Shown here in pieces: positions 35,776 to 45,031 of a stretch of 64,000 nucleotides of DNA (position 1 is the stretch's first letter; every line of letters begins with the position of its first letter). The translations under genes were made by a program, and so were the position numbers. The notes below the pieces were generated by a model. It made no database searches, was not told the origin of the DNA, and saw nothing but the letters and a program-made list of their open reading frames with translations. This DNA comes from Pseudomonas frederiksbergensis (GTDB lineage: Bacteria > Pseudomonadota > Gammaproteobacteria > Pseudomonadales > Pseudomonadaceae). Location of the stretch: positions 1,798,001-1,862,000 of the forward strand of contig NZ_CP017886.1 in NCBI RefSeq assembly GCF_001874645.1, in the 5' to 3' direction.

Positions 35776-36750
35776 ATGAAAAAGACTGTACTTGCCTTCA
35801 GCCGTGTCTCGCCCGAAATGGTCGAGTCCTTGCGACACGACTTCGATGTGATCGTGCCCAACCCCAAGCAGGGTGACATCAATGCACAGTTCAACGACGC
35901 CCTGCCCCACGCTCACGGCTTGATCGGCGTCGGTCGCAAGCTCGGTCGGGCCCAGTTGGAGAACGCCAGCAAACTCGAAGTGGTGTCCAGTGTCTCGGTC
36001 GGCTACGACAACTATGACCTGAACTACTTCAACGAACGCGGGATCATGCTCACCAACACCCCGGACGTGCTGACCGAAAGCACCGCCGACCTGGCCTTTG
36101 CCTTGCTGATGAGCAGCGCCCGGCGTGTCGCCGAGCTGGACGCCTGGACCAAGGCCGGGCAATGGCAGGCCACTGTCGGCGCGCCGCTGTTTGGTTGCGA
36201 CGTGCATGGCAAAACCCTGGGCATCGTCGGCATGGGCAACATCGGCGCGGCCATTGCCCGTCGCGGTCGTCTGGGCTTCAACATGCCGATTCTGTACAGC
36301 GGCAACAGCCGCAAGGCCAACCTTGAACAGGAACTCGGCGCGCAGTTTCGCAGCCTTGATCAATTGCTGGCCGAAGCCGATTTCGTCTGCCTGGTGGTGC
36401 CGCTCAGCGACAAGACCCGGCACCTGATCAGCCACCGCGAACTGGCGCTGATGAAGTCGAGTGCGATTCTGGTGAATATTTCCCGTGGCCCGGTGGTCGA
36501 TGAACCGGCGCTGATCGAGGCCTTGCAGAACCAGCGGATCCGCGGTGCGGGGCTGGATGTCTACGAGAAGGAACCACTGGCCGAGTCGCCGCTGTTCCAG
36601 TTGAAGAACGCCGTGACCTTGCCGCACATCGGTTCGGCCACTCACGAAACCCGAGAAGCCATGGCCCATCGCGCCTTGGCCAACTTGCACAGCGCCCTGC
36701 TGGGCGAGCGGCCGCAGGATCTGGTTAATCCGCAGGTATGGAAAGGCTGA
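35776..36750 (+). CDS. D-2-hydroxyacid dehydrogenase (glyoxylate/2-ketogluconate reductase type)
   Basis: 324 residues. D-isomer 2-hydroxyacid dehydrogenase: N-terminal catalytic part with SSVSVGYDNYDLNYFNERGI and LTNTPDVLTESTADLAFAL, NAD(P) site GKTLGIVGMGNIGAAIARR, catalytic Arg in VNISRGPVVDE, Glu in GAGLDVYEKEPL and His in LPHIGSATHETR. Resembles GhrB/TkrA, which reduce glyoxylate, hydroxypyruvate or 2-ketogluconate. ATG 35776 chosen since the N-terminal strand KTVLAFSRVSPEM follows directly. No ketogluconate genes are adjacent, so the substrate stays open. Confidence 0.88.
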   Translation: MKKTVLAFSRVSPEMVESLRHDFDVIVPNPKQGDINAQFNDALPHAHGLIGVGRKLGRAQLENASKLEVVSSVSVGYDNYDLNYFNERGIMLTNTPDVLTESTADLAFALLMSSARRVAELDAWTKAGQWQATVGAPLFGCDVHGKTLGIVGMGNIGAAIARRGRLGFNMPILYSGNSRKANLEQELGAQFRSLDQLLAEADFVCLVVPLSDKTRHLISHRELALMKSSAILVNISRGPVVDEPALIEALQNQRIRGAGLDVYEKEPLAESPLFQLKNAVTLPHIGSATHETREAMAHRALANLHSALLGERPQDLVNPQVWKG

Positions 36751-36992
36751 TCAATGAGCAGGCACGCCACTTCGGTGTGCCGGCTCCCGGGTTGCCCCAC
36801 AAGTAAAACAACCAAACGCCGACAATCCTTATATAAACATTCAACACCGGCAACTCGTACGCTATTTATATAAACAACACACCCCGCGACACAATTCGCA
36901 CTTCAGTCTCCCGCCCCGTGCACCGTCAGCGTTATAAACTCAAACGCACACAAACTGTCCTCGGCAGAACATGAAACTGGAGAATACGTCAC
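36751..36992. promoter_or_regulatory. Promoter region of the DUF2165 gene
   Basis: 242 bases, AT-richer than average, containing two TATATAAAC copies (about 36831 and 36868) that may include -10 elements, and a small UUCG-capped hairpin near 36762-36783. No gene seen. Confidence 0.3.
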
Positions 36993-37502
36993 ATGACTCA
37001 TTTCACCACGGCCTGCGTGATAAGGCGCAGCAAGCTTGGCATGGTTTTAATGGCCGGCATATTTGGCCTGCTGATTGTATTCAGCAACTTGACCGATTAC
37101 TCGTCCAACTACGAATTCGTCGGACACATACTCAGCATGGACACGACCCGCCCCAACAACGAACTGCGCTATCGAGCTATCACTTCACCCATGCTGCACC
37201 ATCGCATCTATTGGATGATTATCACGTTTGAAATAACTTATACCGTCTGTTGTTTATTGGGCGCTTACCAGCTTTACAAAAAACTGCATGCCCCCCGCAA
37301 AGAGTTTCACGAAGCCAAAAAATACGCCATTGTCGGTTTGATGATCGGTATATTCGTTTACTACTTTTGCTTGCAAGTTGTCGGTAATGAATGGTTCGAC
37401 ATGGACACCTCCAAGGAGTGGAATGCCATGACCTGGACCCGAAACGTTATCGACTACATGATGACGGCGCTGATCTTCCTGGCACTCAAGATCGACCATT
37501 GA
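36993..37502 (+). CDS. DUF2165 inner-membrane protein
   Basis: 169 residues, four membrane segments (about 16-33, 72-92, 108-128, 147-165), with a periplasmic loop NLTDYSSNYEFVGHILSMDT that is the hallmark of DUF2165. Function unknown. GGAG lies 11 bases before ATG. The next gene converges from the other strand. Confidence 0.87.
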   Translation: MTHFTTACVIRRSKLGMVLMAGIFGLLIVFSNLTDYSSNYEFVGHILSMDTTRPNNELRYRAITSPMLHHRIYWMIITFEITYTVCCLLGAYQLYKKLHAPRKEFHEAKKYAIVGLMIGIFVYYFCLQVVGNEWFDMDTSKEWNAMTWTRNVIDYMMTALIFLALKIDH

Positions 37503-37526
37503 TCAACGCCGCGCTCTATAACCTGA

Positions 37527-38428
37527 TCACGCCAACTTGCCACTCCCCGCCGTCACCTGCACCTTGGGTTTGCGAAACACCAACACGTTACCCAACATGA
37601 CCAGTACCAACCCGACCAATGCAGGTGCGGTCCATTGATAGCCCTCGGCGAAAGCCGACACGTTCAATGCCACCACCGGGAACAGTACGGTGCAATAGGC
37701 CGCGCGTTCAGGGCCCATGCGCCCGACCAGGGTCAGGTAAGCAGTGAAGCCAATCACCGAGCCGGGAATCGCCAGATACAACAACGAGCCGATGTAACGG
37801 GTGTTCCATTCAATATCGAAAGGAATGCCTTTGACCAGGCAGTACATCGACAACATCGCGGCGCCATAGGCCATACCCCAGGCGTTAGTGGTCAGCGGTT
37901 TGAGGCCGGTTTTCTGTTGCAGGCTGGAAAGCATGTTGCCCGCCGAAAAACACAGGGTGCCGAGCAGCGCCAGACCCAGGCCGAGCAGGGTTTGCGGGCT
38001 GGCGGTATGGCCGACCAGTTCCGGCCAGAACAACAAGCCCAGCCCAAACAGCCCCAGTGCGCCGCCCATCAGCACATTGCGCGCAATTTTCTGGCCAAAG
38101 AACACCCGCGAGTTCAACGCATTCCACAACGTGGAGGTGGAGAACACCACAGCGACCAAGCCGCTGGGGATCCACTGACTGGCACTGAGAAAGCACATGA
38201 AGTTGATGCTGAACAGGCACAGCCCCTGGGCCAGGCAGATCAAGTGCCCACGGCAGTTCATCACTTGCAGGCGGCGGCTGAGCAGTAACATCCCGAACAG
38301 CACCAGCGACGCCAGACCAAAGCGATAGACGATCGACACCGGAATCGCCACCCCCCCAGTTGCAGTTTCAAGGCGATCCAGGTGGTGCCCCAGATCAGCA
38401 CGGTCAGCAGGTATAACGAGAGATTCAT
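37527..38428 (-). pseudogene. EamA/DMT-family exporter, frameshifted in a G tract
   Basis: From ATG 38428 (AGGAG 9 bases before it) the frame reads MNLSLYLLTVLIWGTTWIAL then KLQLGG, the normal first helix of an EamA transporter, then runs into a shifted frame. The rest, from GVAIPVSIVYRFGLASLVLF to the C-terminus, is intact in another frame. The switch is at seven G on the gene strand (38351-38357 as C on the plus strand); eight or five would restore the protein of about 300 residues with ten helices. The neighbouring AraC gene is divergent and intact. Either a mutation or a sequencing error. Confidence 0.82.
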
Positions 38429-38568
38429 GACGGTAACTCCTGAAGATGACCTTCAGTCTGTTCCCGAGGCAGGCCCTGCACTTGCCTAAACTTGCGCTTT
38501 TTGTCGGCAGACAGGCTGGCAGCGGCAAGGCGACGGAGTAGGATGCAAGGCGTTGGAGAGAGCCGATC

Positions 38569-39444
38569 ATGCCCGCACTGGAAACCCTGCAAGTCTTTCA
38601 AGCCCTCAACCGCTCGCCCAATGCTCGCCTTGAGCACAGCGCAGAGCTCGGTGATGGCATGGCTGCAGCCCTGTGGAGCAACCATCACGACGCCCAGGAC
38701 TATGAAGCGCCGGGTCATCACACCCTCTCCTGCTACATCGCCGGTGGCACCGGGACCTTTCGCCGCGAGCAACCCGACACCAAGGGCAGCCCGGACAAAC
38801 TCTGCATCCTGCCCGCCGAACACCAGTCAGCCTGGGTGATCAACGGTGAGATTCGCCTCGCTCACTTGTACTTCAGCCCCGAGCAATTTGCCCTCGGCTG
38901 CGTCACCCTGCTCGACCGTGAACCGCGTGAGCTGCAACTACAGGAAAGCACCTTTCTCGAAGACCCGGTTCAGGCTCGGCGTTTCCGGCAGTTGATTGAG
39001 TTGAACTGGGACGAACCCGGTGAACGCCTGCTGACCAGCAGCCTCGCGCATGAAATGCTCAGCCACACGTTACTCAGCCAGGTCGGCCTGCGACAGGGTT
39101 TGCGCCTCAAGGGTGGGCTGGCGGCCCATCAGCGTCGGCAACTGGTCGAGTACATCGATCACCGATTGGCCGAGCCAATCAGCCTCGGTCAGTTGGCCGG
39201 TTTGTGCGCCTTGTCGGAGTATCACTTCGCACGGATGTTTCGCGAAAGCTTCGGCCTGCCGCCGCATCAATACCTGTTGGCCCGCCGCCTGACTCACGCA
39301 CGGCATTTACTGCGCAGTACTTCTCAACCGCTCGGTGAGATTGCACTGGCCTGCGGTTTTGCCAGCGCCAGCCATTTTACCCATCGATTTCGTCAGGCCA
39401 TGAAGGGCACACCCGGCGAATACCGTCAGGCGTTTTTGCGCTAA
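38569..39444 (+). CDS. AraC-family regulator
   Basis: 291 residues. N-terminal sensing domain (about 1-170) and a C-terminal double HTH (about 190-290): RRQLVEYIDHRLAEPISLGQ, LAGLCALSEYHFARMFRESF, GLPPHQYLLARRLTHA, LGEIALACGFASASHFTHRF. GGAG before ATG. Divergent from the EamA exporter, 140 bases away, which is the usual sign of regulator and target. Confidence 0.9.
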   Translation: MPALETLQVFQALNRSPNARLEHSAELGDGMAAALWSNHHDAQDYEAPGHHTLSCYIAGGTGTFRREQPDTKGSPDKLCILPAEHQSAWVINGEIRLAHLYFSPEQFALGCVTLLDREPRELQLQESTFLEDPVQARRFRQLIELNWDEPGERLLTSSLAHEMLSHTLLSQVGLRQGLRLKGGLAAHQRRQLVEYIDHRLAEPISLGQLAGLCALSEYHFARMFRESFGLPPHQYLLARRLTHARHLLRSTSQPLGEIALACGFASASHFTHRFRQAMKGTPGEYRQAFLR

Positions 39445-39469
39445 CCCTGCCTCGACACAATGCTCCTCC

Positions 39470-39555
39470 CGTAGGAGCTGCCGCAGGCTGCGATCTTTTG
39501 ATCTTCAGCGGCCTTTCCGACGCCAAAAGATCGCAGGCTTCGCCAGCGCCTACGG
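39470..39555. repeat. REP doublet (REPIN) overlapping the end of the YncE-like gene
   Basis: CGTAGGAGCTGCCGCAGGCT to GATCTTTTGATC, then AAAAGATCGCAGGC to CGCCTACGG. The TAG stop of the minus-strand gene at 39550 is formed by the CTACG of this repeat. Confidence 0.9.
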
Positions 39556-40602
39556 GGCCAGCGTGGTGACCGAAAAAGTGTCAGCGTGAAACAGCGGGGC
39601 CGGCTTGGGTTGCGCCTTGCTCGGCGCGGGCTGGGTAAAGTCCATCGCCGGCAGGTAAACCTTTTTGCTCAACGGATCGAAGGCCATGTTGTAAGCCATC
39701 GGCAAGCTGCTGATGCGGGCCTGCGCCTGGTAGTGATCGGCATCGAGCTGCTGGACGATGCTCAGGTTGGCATCGACCCCGCTGGGGATCAGCAACCGCC
39801 GATTGTCCGCGTCATAGGCCAGGGCGTTGACGTCACGGGGGATCGGCAAACGAGCCTTCAGCGCACCGCTCTGAAGATCGGCAACGACCAGTTGCGGTTT
39901 GTCGCCTCGGCAAGCGATGAACAAACGCCCGCGTTCGGCGTCCTGAGCCAGGGCGCTGGGCCGCGTGCAGCCTTCGAACTGCCAGGTGTCGAGGACTTCA
40001 AAACTGCTCGCCGAGAAACGTGCGACTTTGCCCTCATCACGCATCGGCAGGAAGAAACTGCCGTCGCCCTTGACCAGCAACGGGTCGATTTTCTTCACGT
40101 CCAGTTCATGTGCAGCGGTGATGCGCTCTTGCTTCGGATCGAACACGAACAAGGTCGAACGATCGGCACGCCGTCCGCTGACGATGATCACCTGACCGCT
40201 GCGCGGCTCATACACCGCGCTGTTGAGGTTGCTCTGGGCCACCGGGATACGCTTGAGCAGTTTGAGTGTGGACAACTCGACCACGCCCAGACTGCCGTCG
40301 GTGTTGAGTACAAACACCCGGTTCAATGTCGGCACGAATACCACGCCGTTGGCGCCCGCTGAGCCGTCGATGGTTTTCAGCAAGCGTTGTTTGTCGACAT
40401 CGAACACGCTCAAGCCATTTTCGCGGCGGGCCAAAAACAGATAAGGCCGCGTTGGGTCGAGGGCGACAAAGCCCCAGCTGTCTCCCGACCCTGGCAAGGT
40501 TACCTGCTGCTCGCGATGATAGACCCGGGCATCCGGCGCGGGCGTGGCAAACGCCGCGCCGCTGAATGCCAGGGCCAACATAGCAATCTTCAACGTTTTC
40601 AT
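39550..40602 (-). CDS. YncE-like secreted beta-propeller protein
   Basis: 350 residues. Signal peptide about 1-19 (MLALAFSGAAFA), then repeated blades of the YncE/40-residue propeller type: GFVALDPTRPYLFLAR, NGVVFVPTLNRVFVLNTDGS, LNSAVYEPRSGQVIIVSGRR, PSALAQDAERGRLFIACRG, NALAYDADNRRLLIPSG, MAFDPLSKKVYLPA. Periplasmic. In E. coli, yncE lies beside the TonB receptor gene yncD; here the ATG overlaps the receptor stop by one base (TGATG), so it is translated with the receptor. Probably an accessory binding protein for the receptor's ligand (inference). Confidence 0.85.
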   Translation of the reverse strand: MKTLKIAMLALAFSGAAFATPAPDARVYHREQQVTLPGSGDSWGFVALDPTRPYLFLARRENGLSVFDVDKQRLLKTIDGSAGANGVVFVPTLNRVFVLNTDGSLGVVELSTLKLLKRIPVAQSNLNSAVYEPRSGQVIIVSGRRADRSTLFVFDPKQERITAAHELDVKKIDPLLVKGDGSFFLPMRDEGKVARFSASSFEVLDTWQFEGCTRPSALAQDAERGRLFIACRGDKPQLVVADLQSGALKARLPIPRDVNALAYDADNRRLLIPSGVDANLSIVQQLDADHYQAQARISSLPMAYNMAFDPLSKKVYLPAMDFTQPAPSKAQPKPAPLFHADTFSVTTLAP

Positions 40603-43043
40603 CAGAACTCCAGGGTGCTGGACAATGACACCTGGCGCGAGTCGCCCATCGACACAAAGAACCGGCTGACGGCCGAGGTGTAATACGTGCGGTCGAAGAG
40701 GTTTTTCACGTTGAGCTGGAACTTGACCTTCTGCCCGTCGAGTTTGGTGTCGTAGGTGGCGAAGGCGTCGGCCACGGTATAGCTCGGCAGGTCGAAGTCG
40801 TTCACCGCGTTACCGGCCCGCTCGCCGACATACCGGGCGCCCGCGCCCACCCGCAACTGGTCGCCACCGACAAGGGTGCCGAAGTCATAGACCGCTGACA
40901 GCGAGCCAGTGTTTTTCGCCACGTTTTGCAGTCGTTTGCCTTTGTAAACCGGATCTTCGGTGACCTCGGCGTCGGTGTAGGCGTAGCTGCCGATCATGCT
41001 CCAGCGGTCGCTCAACTGACCGGTCAGGTCCATTTCCAGGCCACGGGAACGCACCTCACCCGCCGCGCTGTAAGTGGTAACCAACGGATTCTCGGAGTTG
41101 GCCACCAGCACGTTGCGTTTCTTGATGTCAAACAGTGCGATGTTGCCGGTCACGCGGCCCGGAACATCGAGCTTGGCACCCAGCTCCCAGGACTTGGCTT
41201 CTTCCGGTGCAACGCTGCCATCGAGCACGACCGTGCTGCCGCTCAATGGCGCGATGGTCGAGTTCGGTTTGAAGGACTCGGTGTAGCTGCCGTAGAACGA
41301 CAGCTCATCGGTGTAGCGATACACCAGGCCGGCGCGCGGCACCCACTTCTGACCGTTGCTGTCGGTGTTGGCCTTGAACGGGCGGCCCTTGCCGGCGTAC
41401 TGGTCGTACTCCTGAAAGCGTCCGCCGGCCACCAGAATCCACTGGTCGGTCAAGTGGATCGAGTCCTGCAAAAACACCGAATCGCTGCGCAGCAGATCGG
41501 TCTGATCGCTATCCGCCGCGCTGACCGTGGAGCCCTCCACCTCACGACCGTAGACCGGGTCCAGATAGTTGAACGACGCAAGCTTGCTCTTCTGCCGGAT
41601 CAGGTCGGCGCGGTAGATCTTGCGGTATTCGTCATCCACACCGAACACCAGATCGTGTTGCATGCCGGCCACATCGACCTTGCCTTCGAGGCTGGCGGTA
41701 GTAAAACGATCAGTGGTCAAGGCGCCTTGAGTACCGTCCATGCTGCGGGTCAGCGTGCCCTTTTGGGGGGCGATGGCCGTCACACGAACCTGGCTGGCGT
41801 CGTAGGTTTCGCGGTTCCAGCTGTAACCGAAGTGGGCTTTCCAGTTGTCGTTGAGCTCGTGGTCGGCTTCGAAATGGTACAGGTCCGAACGGCCTTCCAT
41901 ATTGTTGAACGGCTCATCGAGACGGCGACCCCGCGGGATGTCCAACGGATGATTGGTTTTCGGGTCGATGGCGGTGCCACGGTCGAACGGTGCAAAAAAC
42001 TCGCGGTGCTCGTAGGCGAACAGCAGCTTGGTGCTCTCGCCGAACCAGGCCAGGGACGGTGCGATCACCGTCTCGCGATGCGTGCCGAAATTGCGCCAGT
42101 AGTCTTCATCTTCATGGTCCAGCACCATTCGATAAGCCAGGCCGGAATCACCCAGTGCACCGGTGCTGTCGAGGCTGCCACCGCTGCCGTTCTTGCCATT
42201 GCCATAGCTCGAACCACGCACGGTCAAGGCGTTGTATGGCTGCAACTCGGGCTTCTTGCTGACCATGTTCACCACGCCACCTGGGTCCTGGATCCCGTAG
42301 AGCAACGAGGCGGGCCCCTTCAAGACTTCAACCCGATCCACCGAAGCGTTCAAGCCACGGCCCTGCACGATCGGCATGCCGTCGCGCATGATCGAGCCGT
42401 TGCGGTTGTCACCGAAACCGCGAGTCATCACCGAATCCTGAGTACTGCCCAAGGTGTTGCCCTGGGTGATGCCGCTGACATTGGCCAGCGCATCGTCCAG
42501 GTTGCGCGGCACCTGGTCGCGCAGCACCTGGGCCGGGATCACGTTGATGGTCTGGGGGATTTCCTGGAGCGAGGCCGATGAACGTGCCACTGAGGTGATG
42601 GACGGCGGCTGATAGCTCATCGGTTGCTCAACCGTCGAGGTGATGGTGGTCGCGCCAAGATTCAGCGCGCCCTCAGTGGGTTGTGGTTCAAGGACCAGGG
42701 TGTGGCCGTCGGTCTGGCGGAAGGTGAAACCGGATTTGCTCAACAAGCGTTGCATGGCTTGCTCGGCGCTCAACTCCCCATTGATGGCCGGTGCGCTGAG
42801 ACCGTAGGGCGCTTCGTCGGTGTAAACCACGCTGATGCCGGTGACGCGGCTGAAGTCGCTCAAGGCCTGGGGCAACGGTTTGGCGGCGATGCTGAAGCTG
42901 AACAGCGCGTTGTGTTGCTCGCTGGACTGCGCGGCGCAAGCCACGCTCAACGGCAACAAGGCGAGCGCAGAAACGGCCAGCGCAGAAGCGCCAAACCACT
43001 GTTTAACCGAACCGCCTGCCACTGATTTTGCCTTGGACTTCAT
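40602..43043 (-). CDS. TonB-dependent siderophore receptor with signalling domain
   Basis: 813 residues from ATG 43043. Signal peptide ending SVACAA, an N-terminal STN domain (about 40-110; PLPQALSDFSRVTGISVVYT, AMQRLLSKSGFTFRQTDGHT) that talks to a FecR protein, a plug (ASLQEIPQTINVIPAQVLRD, RVEVLKGPASLLYGIQDPGG) and a 22-strand barrel ending in SSTLEF with terminal Phe. Substrate probably an iron chelate of the hydroxamate class by overall similarity, not provable here. FecI- and FecR-type genes lie 2-3.5 kb upstream on the same strand, with a metallophosphatase between. Confidence 0.92.
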   Translation of the reverse strand: MKSKAKSVAGGSVKQWFGASALAVSALALLPLSVACAAQSSEQHNALFSFSIAAKPLPQALSDFSRVTGISVVYTDEAPYGLSAPAINGELSAEQAMQRLLSKSGFTFRQTDGHTLVLEPQPTEGALNLGATTITSTVEQPMSYQPPSITSVARSSASLQEIPQTINVIPAQVLRDQVPRNLDDALANVSGITQGNTLGSTQDSVMTRGFGDNRNGSIMRDGMPIVQGRGLNASVDRVEVLKGPASLLYGIQDPGGVVNMVSKKPELQPYNALTVRGSSYGNGKNGSGGSLDSTGALGDSGLAYRMVLDHEDEDYWRNFGTHRETVIAPSLAWFGESTKLLFAYEHREFFAPFDRGTAIDPKTNHPLDIPRGRRLDEPFNNMEGRSDLYHFEADHELNDNWKAHFGYSWNRETYDASQVRVTAIAPQKGTLTRSMDGTQGALTTDRFTTASLEGKVDVAGMQHDLVFGVDDEYRKIYRADLIRQKSKLASFNYLDPVYGREVEGSTVSAADSDQTDLLRSDSVFLQDSIHLTDQWILVAGGRFQEYDQYAGKGRPFKANTDSNGQKWVPRAGLVYRYTDELSFYGSYTESFKPNSTIAPLSGSTVVLDGSVAPEEAKSWELGAKLDVPGRVTGNIALFDIKKRNVLVANSENPLVTTYSAAGEVRSRGLEMDLTGQLSDRWSMIGSYAYTDAEVTEDPVYKGKRLQNVAKNTGSLSAVYDFGTLVGGDQLRVGAGARYVGERAGNAVNDFDLPSYTVADAFATYDTKLDGQKVKFQLNVKNLFDRTYYTSAVSRFFVSMGDSRQVSLSSTLEF

Positions 43044-43160
43044 TGCTCGTGACCTGTGTGTAGAAACGCTGCGGATGCGAATGAATCGCACTTTCACCAC
43101 TACACGGATGTCACTCGGGTTTACCTCACTCCTTTTTTGAAATTATTTGCAAGACGCCCC

Positions 43161-43233
43161 CCGTAGGAGCTGCCGCAGGCTGCGATCTTTTGATCTTGAT
43201 TTAAAAGATCGCAGCCTGCGGCAGCTCCTACGG
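43161..43233. repeat. REP doublet (REPIN)
   Basis: CGTAGGAGCTGCCGCAGGCT to GATCTTTTGATC, then AAAAGATCGCAGCCTGCGG to CTCCTACGG: two near-perfect arms. It separates the metallophosphatase from the TonB receptor, so the receptor probably has its own promoter. Confidence 0.92.
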
Positions 43234-43259
43234 GGGCGGTGATGTGTGACTGGGGTCAG

Positions 43260-44960
43260 CTATTTCACCTTCACGATGCGCCCTGCACTCTGCGCCGATC
43301 CAACAGGTTTACCCTGTTGATCCATCCGGCGCAGGTAATTGATCAGGCTATCCAGGTCCGTCACGCCCAGATCACTACGGTTGAGCCCCTGCTTGAAAAG
43401 ACTGAAGCGATCGCCACCGTCAGCCAGAAAGCCGTTCATCACCAGGCGATAATTGCGCTCGGGCTGCAGCGGTTTACCGTTAAGGCGAACACTGCCGGGG
43501 ATCACTCGACTGTCCAGCGGGCGCGTGGAGTCCCAGCGATAACTGAAGCCCTTGGAAACCTGTAGCACATCAAAATCGTCTTCAGTCTTCCATTGCTGAT
43601 TGAGCAATTGTTCGAGTTGCCGTCCCTTCAGGTCGAAGGCAATCAAGGTATTGTTGAACGGCTGCACCGTTGCCAGCTGCCCATAGTTCAGGCGTTTGAG
43701 ACCAGGCTCCAGGGCCAGGTCGCCACGAATGCCGCCGTTGTTCATGAAGGCGATCTGCGCACCTTGTGCAGTGCCCGTTGCCAGTTGCGCATCGGCGATC
43801 AAGTCGCCCAATGGCGTCTCGCCCGCCGCCTCGGTACGTCGAGTGATCGGTGAAGCCGCGATGGCGCCGACGGGTTTGAGCAGCACGTTATTGCTGCGTG
43901 TTTCAACTTCCCGCTGCAAGGCGAGCAGCTGCGGATCGGCGGGATACTGCGCCGGATCGGCCAGCAGGTTGGCCGCTTGAATGCGCGTGACCCGATGCTG
44001 ACCGGGGGTCACATCGAGCGTGAGGTGGGTTATCAGATGCCCATAGGAATTGCCCTGGGTCACCAGCAGAGGACCGACCTTGCACAGATAACCTTGATGG
44101 GAATGCCCGGAGATCAACACATCGACCGCAGGATCGAGTCGCTTGGCCACGTCAACGATATCGCCGCGCAGTTGACTGCAGTCCTGCTTATCGTAGGGTT
44201 CGGGGGTTGAACCGCCCTGGTGCACCACCGCGACAATTGCATTGACGCCCTGACGATTGAGCTCGGGAATCAGCCGGTTGATCGACTCCGCTTCGTCCTC
44301 GGTACGCAAACCCTGCATGCCCTTGGCGCTGACCACGGATGCAACATCACGCAGTACCGCGCCGACAAAGGCGATTTTCTGGCCTTTGACCTCTTCGATA
44401 CGGTACGGCGGCAACAGGGTTTTACCGGTATCAGTGTCGATCAGGTTCGCCGCCAGATACGGAAAGCCACTGCCGGGATAGCTGGCGCGAAACTGACAAG
44501 CCTTGGTCGGGCGAATGGATTCGCAGCCACCATTGAGCTGGCGCAGGAACTCCGCCTTGCCGTTGTCCAGTTCATGATTACCGATGGCGCTGAGTTTCAT
44601 GCCCATGTACCGCAGCGCTTCGAACGTCGGTTCATCGGCCCACATCGCCGACAGCGGCGGACTGCCGCCCACCAGGTCGCCAGCACCGATGAACAACAAC
44701 TGCGGATCATCCTTGCGCAGTTGCGTCAGCATCCCGCCGAGGGTCGCAATACCCCCGGCCTTGAGCACGTGCACACCGCCAGCGGCCGTGCTGTCATGAA
44801 ACGAATACGGGTTGGCCTGCAAGTAACCGTGCAGGTCGTTGATCGCCACGATGTTCACGGCAACCGGGGGTGCTGGCGGCTGAACATGAGTGCAACCGCT
44901 CAACGCGACGATGGCCAGGGCGACGGCACTGAGTAGTCTTGGCAGGGAATGGCGTGTCAT
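43260..44960 (-). CDS. Lipoprotein 5'-nucleotidase/metallophosphatase (UshA type)
   Basis: 566 residues from ATG 44960. Lipobox VALSGC (Cys about 22). Calcineurin-like phosphatase domain with NIVAINDLHGYL, FIGAGDLVGGSPPLSA, SAIGNHELDNG, VVHQGGSTPEP and ISGHSHQGYLC (metal ligands), then the 5'-nucleotidase C-terminal domain (about 350-540; NNGGIRGDL, RLVMNGFLADGGDRF). Exported, probably hydrolysing nucleotides or similar phosphoesters in the periplasm. Its place inside an ECF/FecR/TonB-receptor unit is unusual; it could process an incoming ligand. The gene starts about 70 bases after fecR. Confidence 0.88.
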   Translation of the reverse strand: MTRHSLPRLLSAVALAIVALSGCTHVQPPAPPVAVNIVAINDLHGYLQANPYSFHDSTAAGGVHVLKAGGIATLGGMLTQLRKDDPQLLFIGAGDLVGGSPPLSAMWADEPTFEALRYMGMKLSAIGNHELDNGKAEFLRQLNGGCESIRPTKACQFRASYPGSGFPYLAANLIDTDTGKTLLPPYRIEEVKGQKIAFVGAVLRDVASVVSAKGMQGLRTEDEAESINRLIPELNRQGVNAIVAVVHQGGSTPEPYDKQDCSQLRGDIVDVAKRLDPAVDVLISGHSHQGYLCKVGPLLVTQGNSYGHLITHLTLDVTPGQHRVTRIQAANLLADPAQYPADPQLLALQREVETRSNNVLLKPVGAIAASPITRRTEAAGETPLGDLIADAQLATGTAQGAQIAFMNNGGIRGDLALEPGLKRLNYGQLATVQPFNNTLIAFDLKGRQLEQLLNQQWKTEDDFDVLQVSKGFSYRWDSTRPLDSRVIPGSVRLNGKPLQPERNYRLVMNGFLADGGDRFSLFKQGLNRSDLGVTDLDSLINYLRRMDQQGKPVGSAQSAGRIVKVK

Positions 44961-45031
44961 GAACTCATCCTTGTTCGCTAGTCGAAATCCGTAGGAGTGG
45001 GACCGAAACACCGGACTCGGTCAGTGCCTGT

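Noticed and set aside
40926..42581. 551-codon plus-strand open frame antisense to the TonB receptor
   Set aside because: Opposite strand of a well-supported receptor gene; composition is typical of a GC-rich shadow frame, with no domain or ribosome site.
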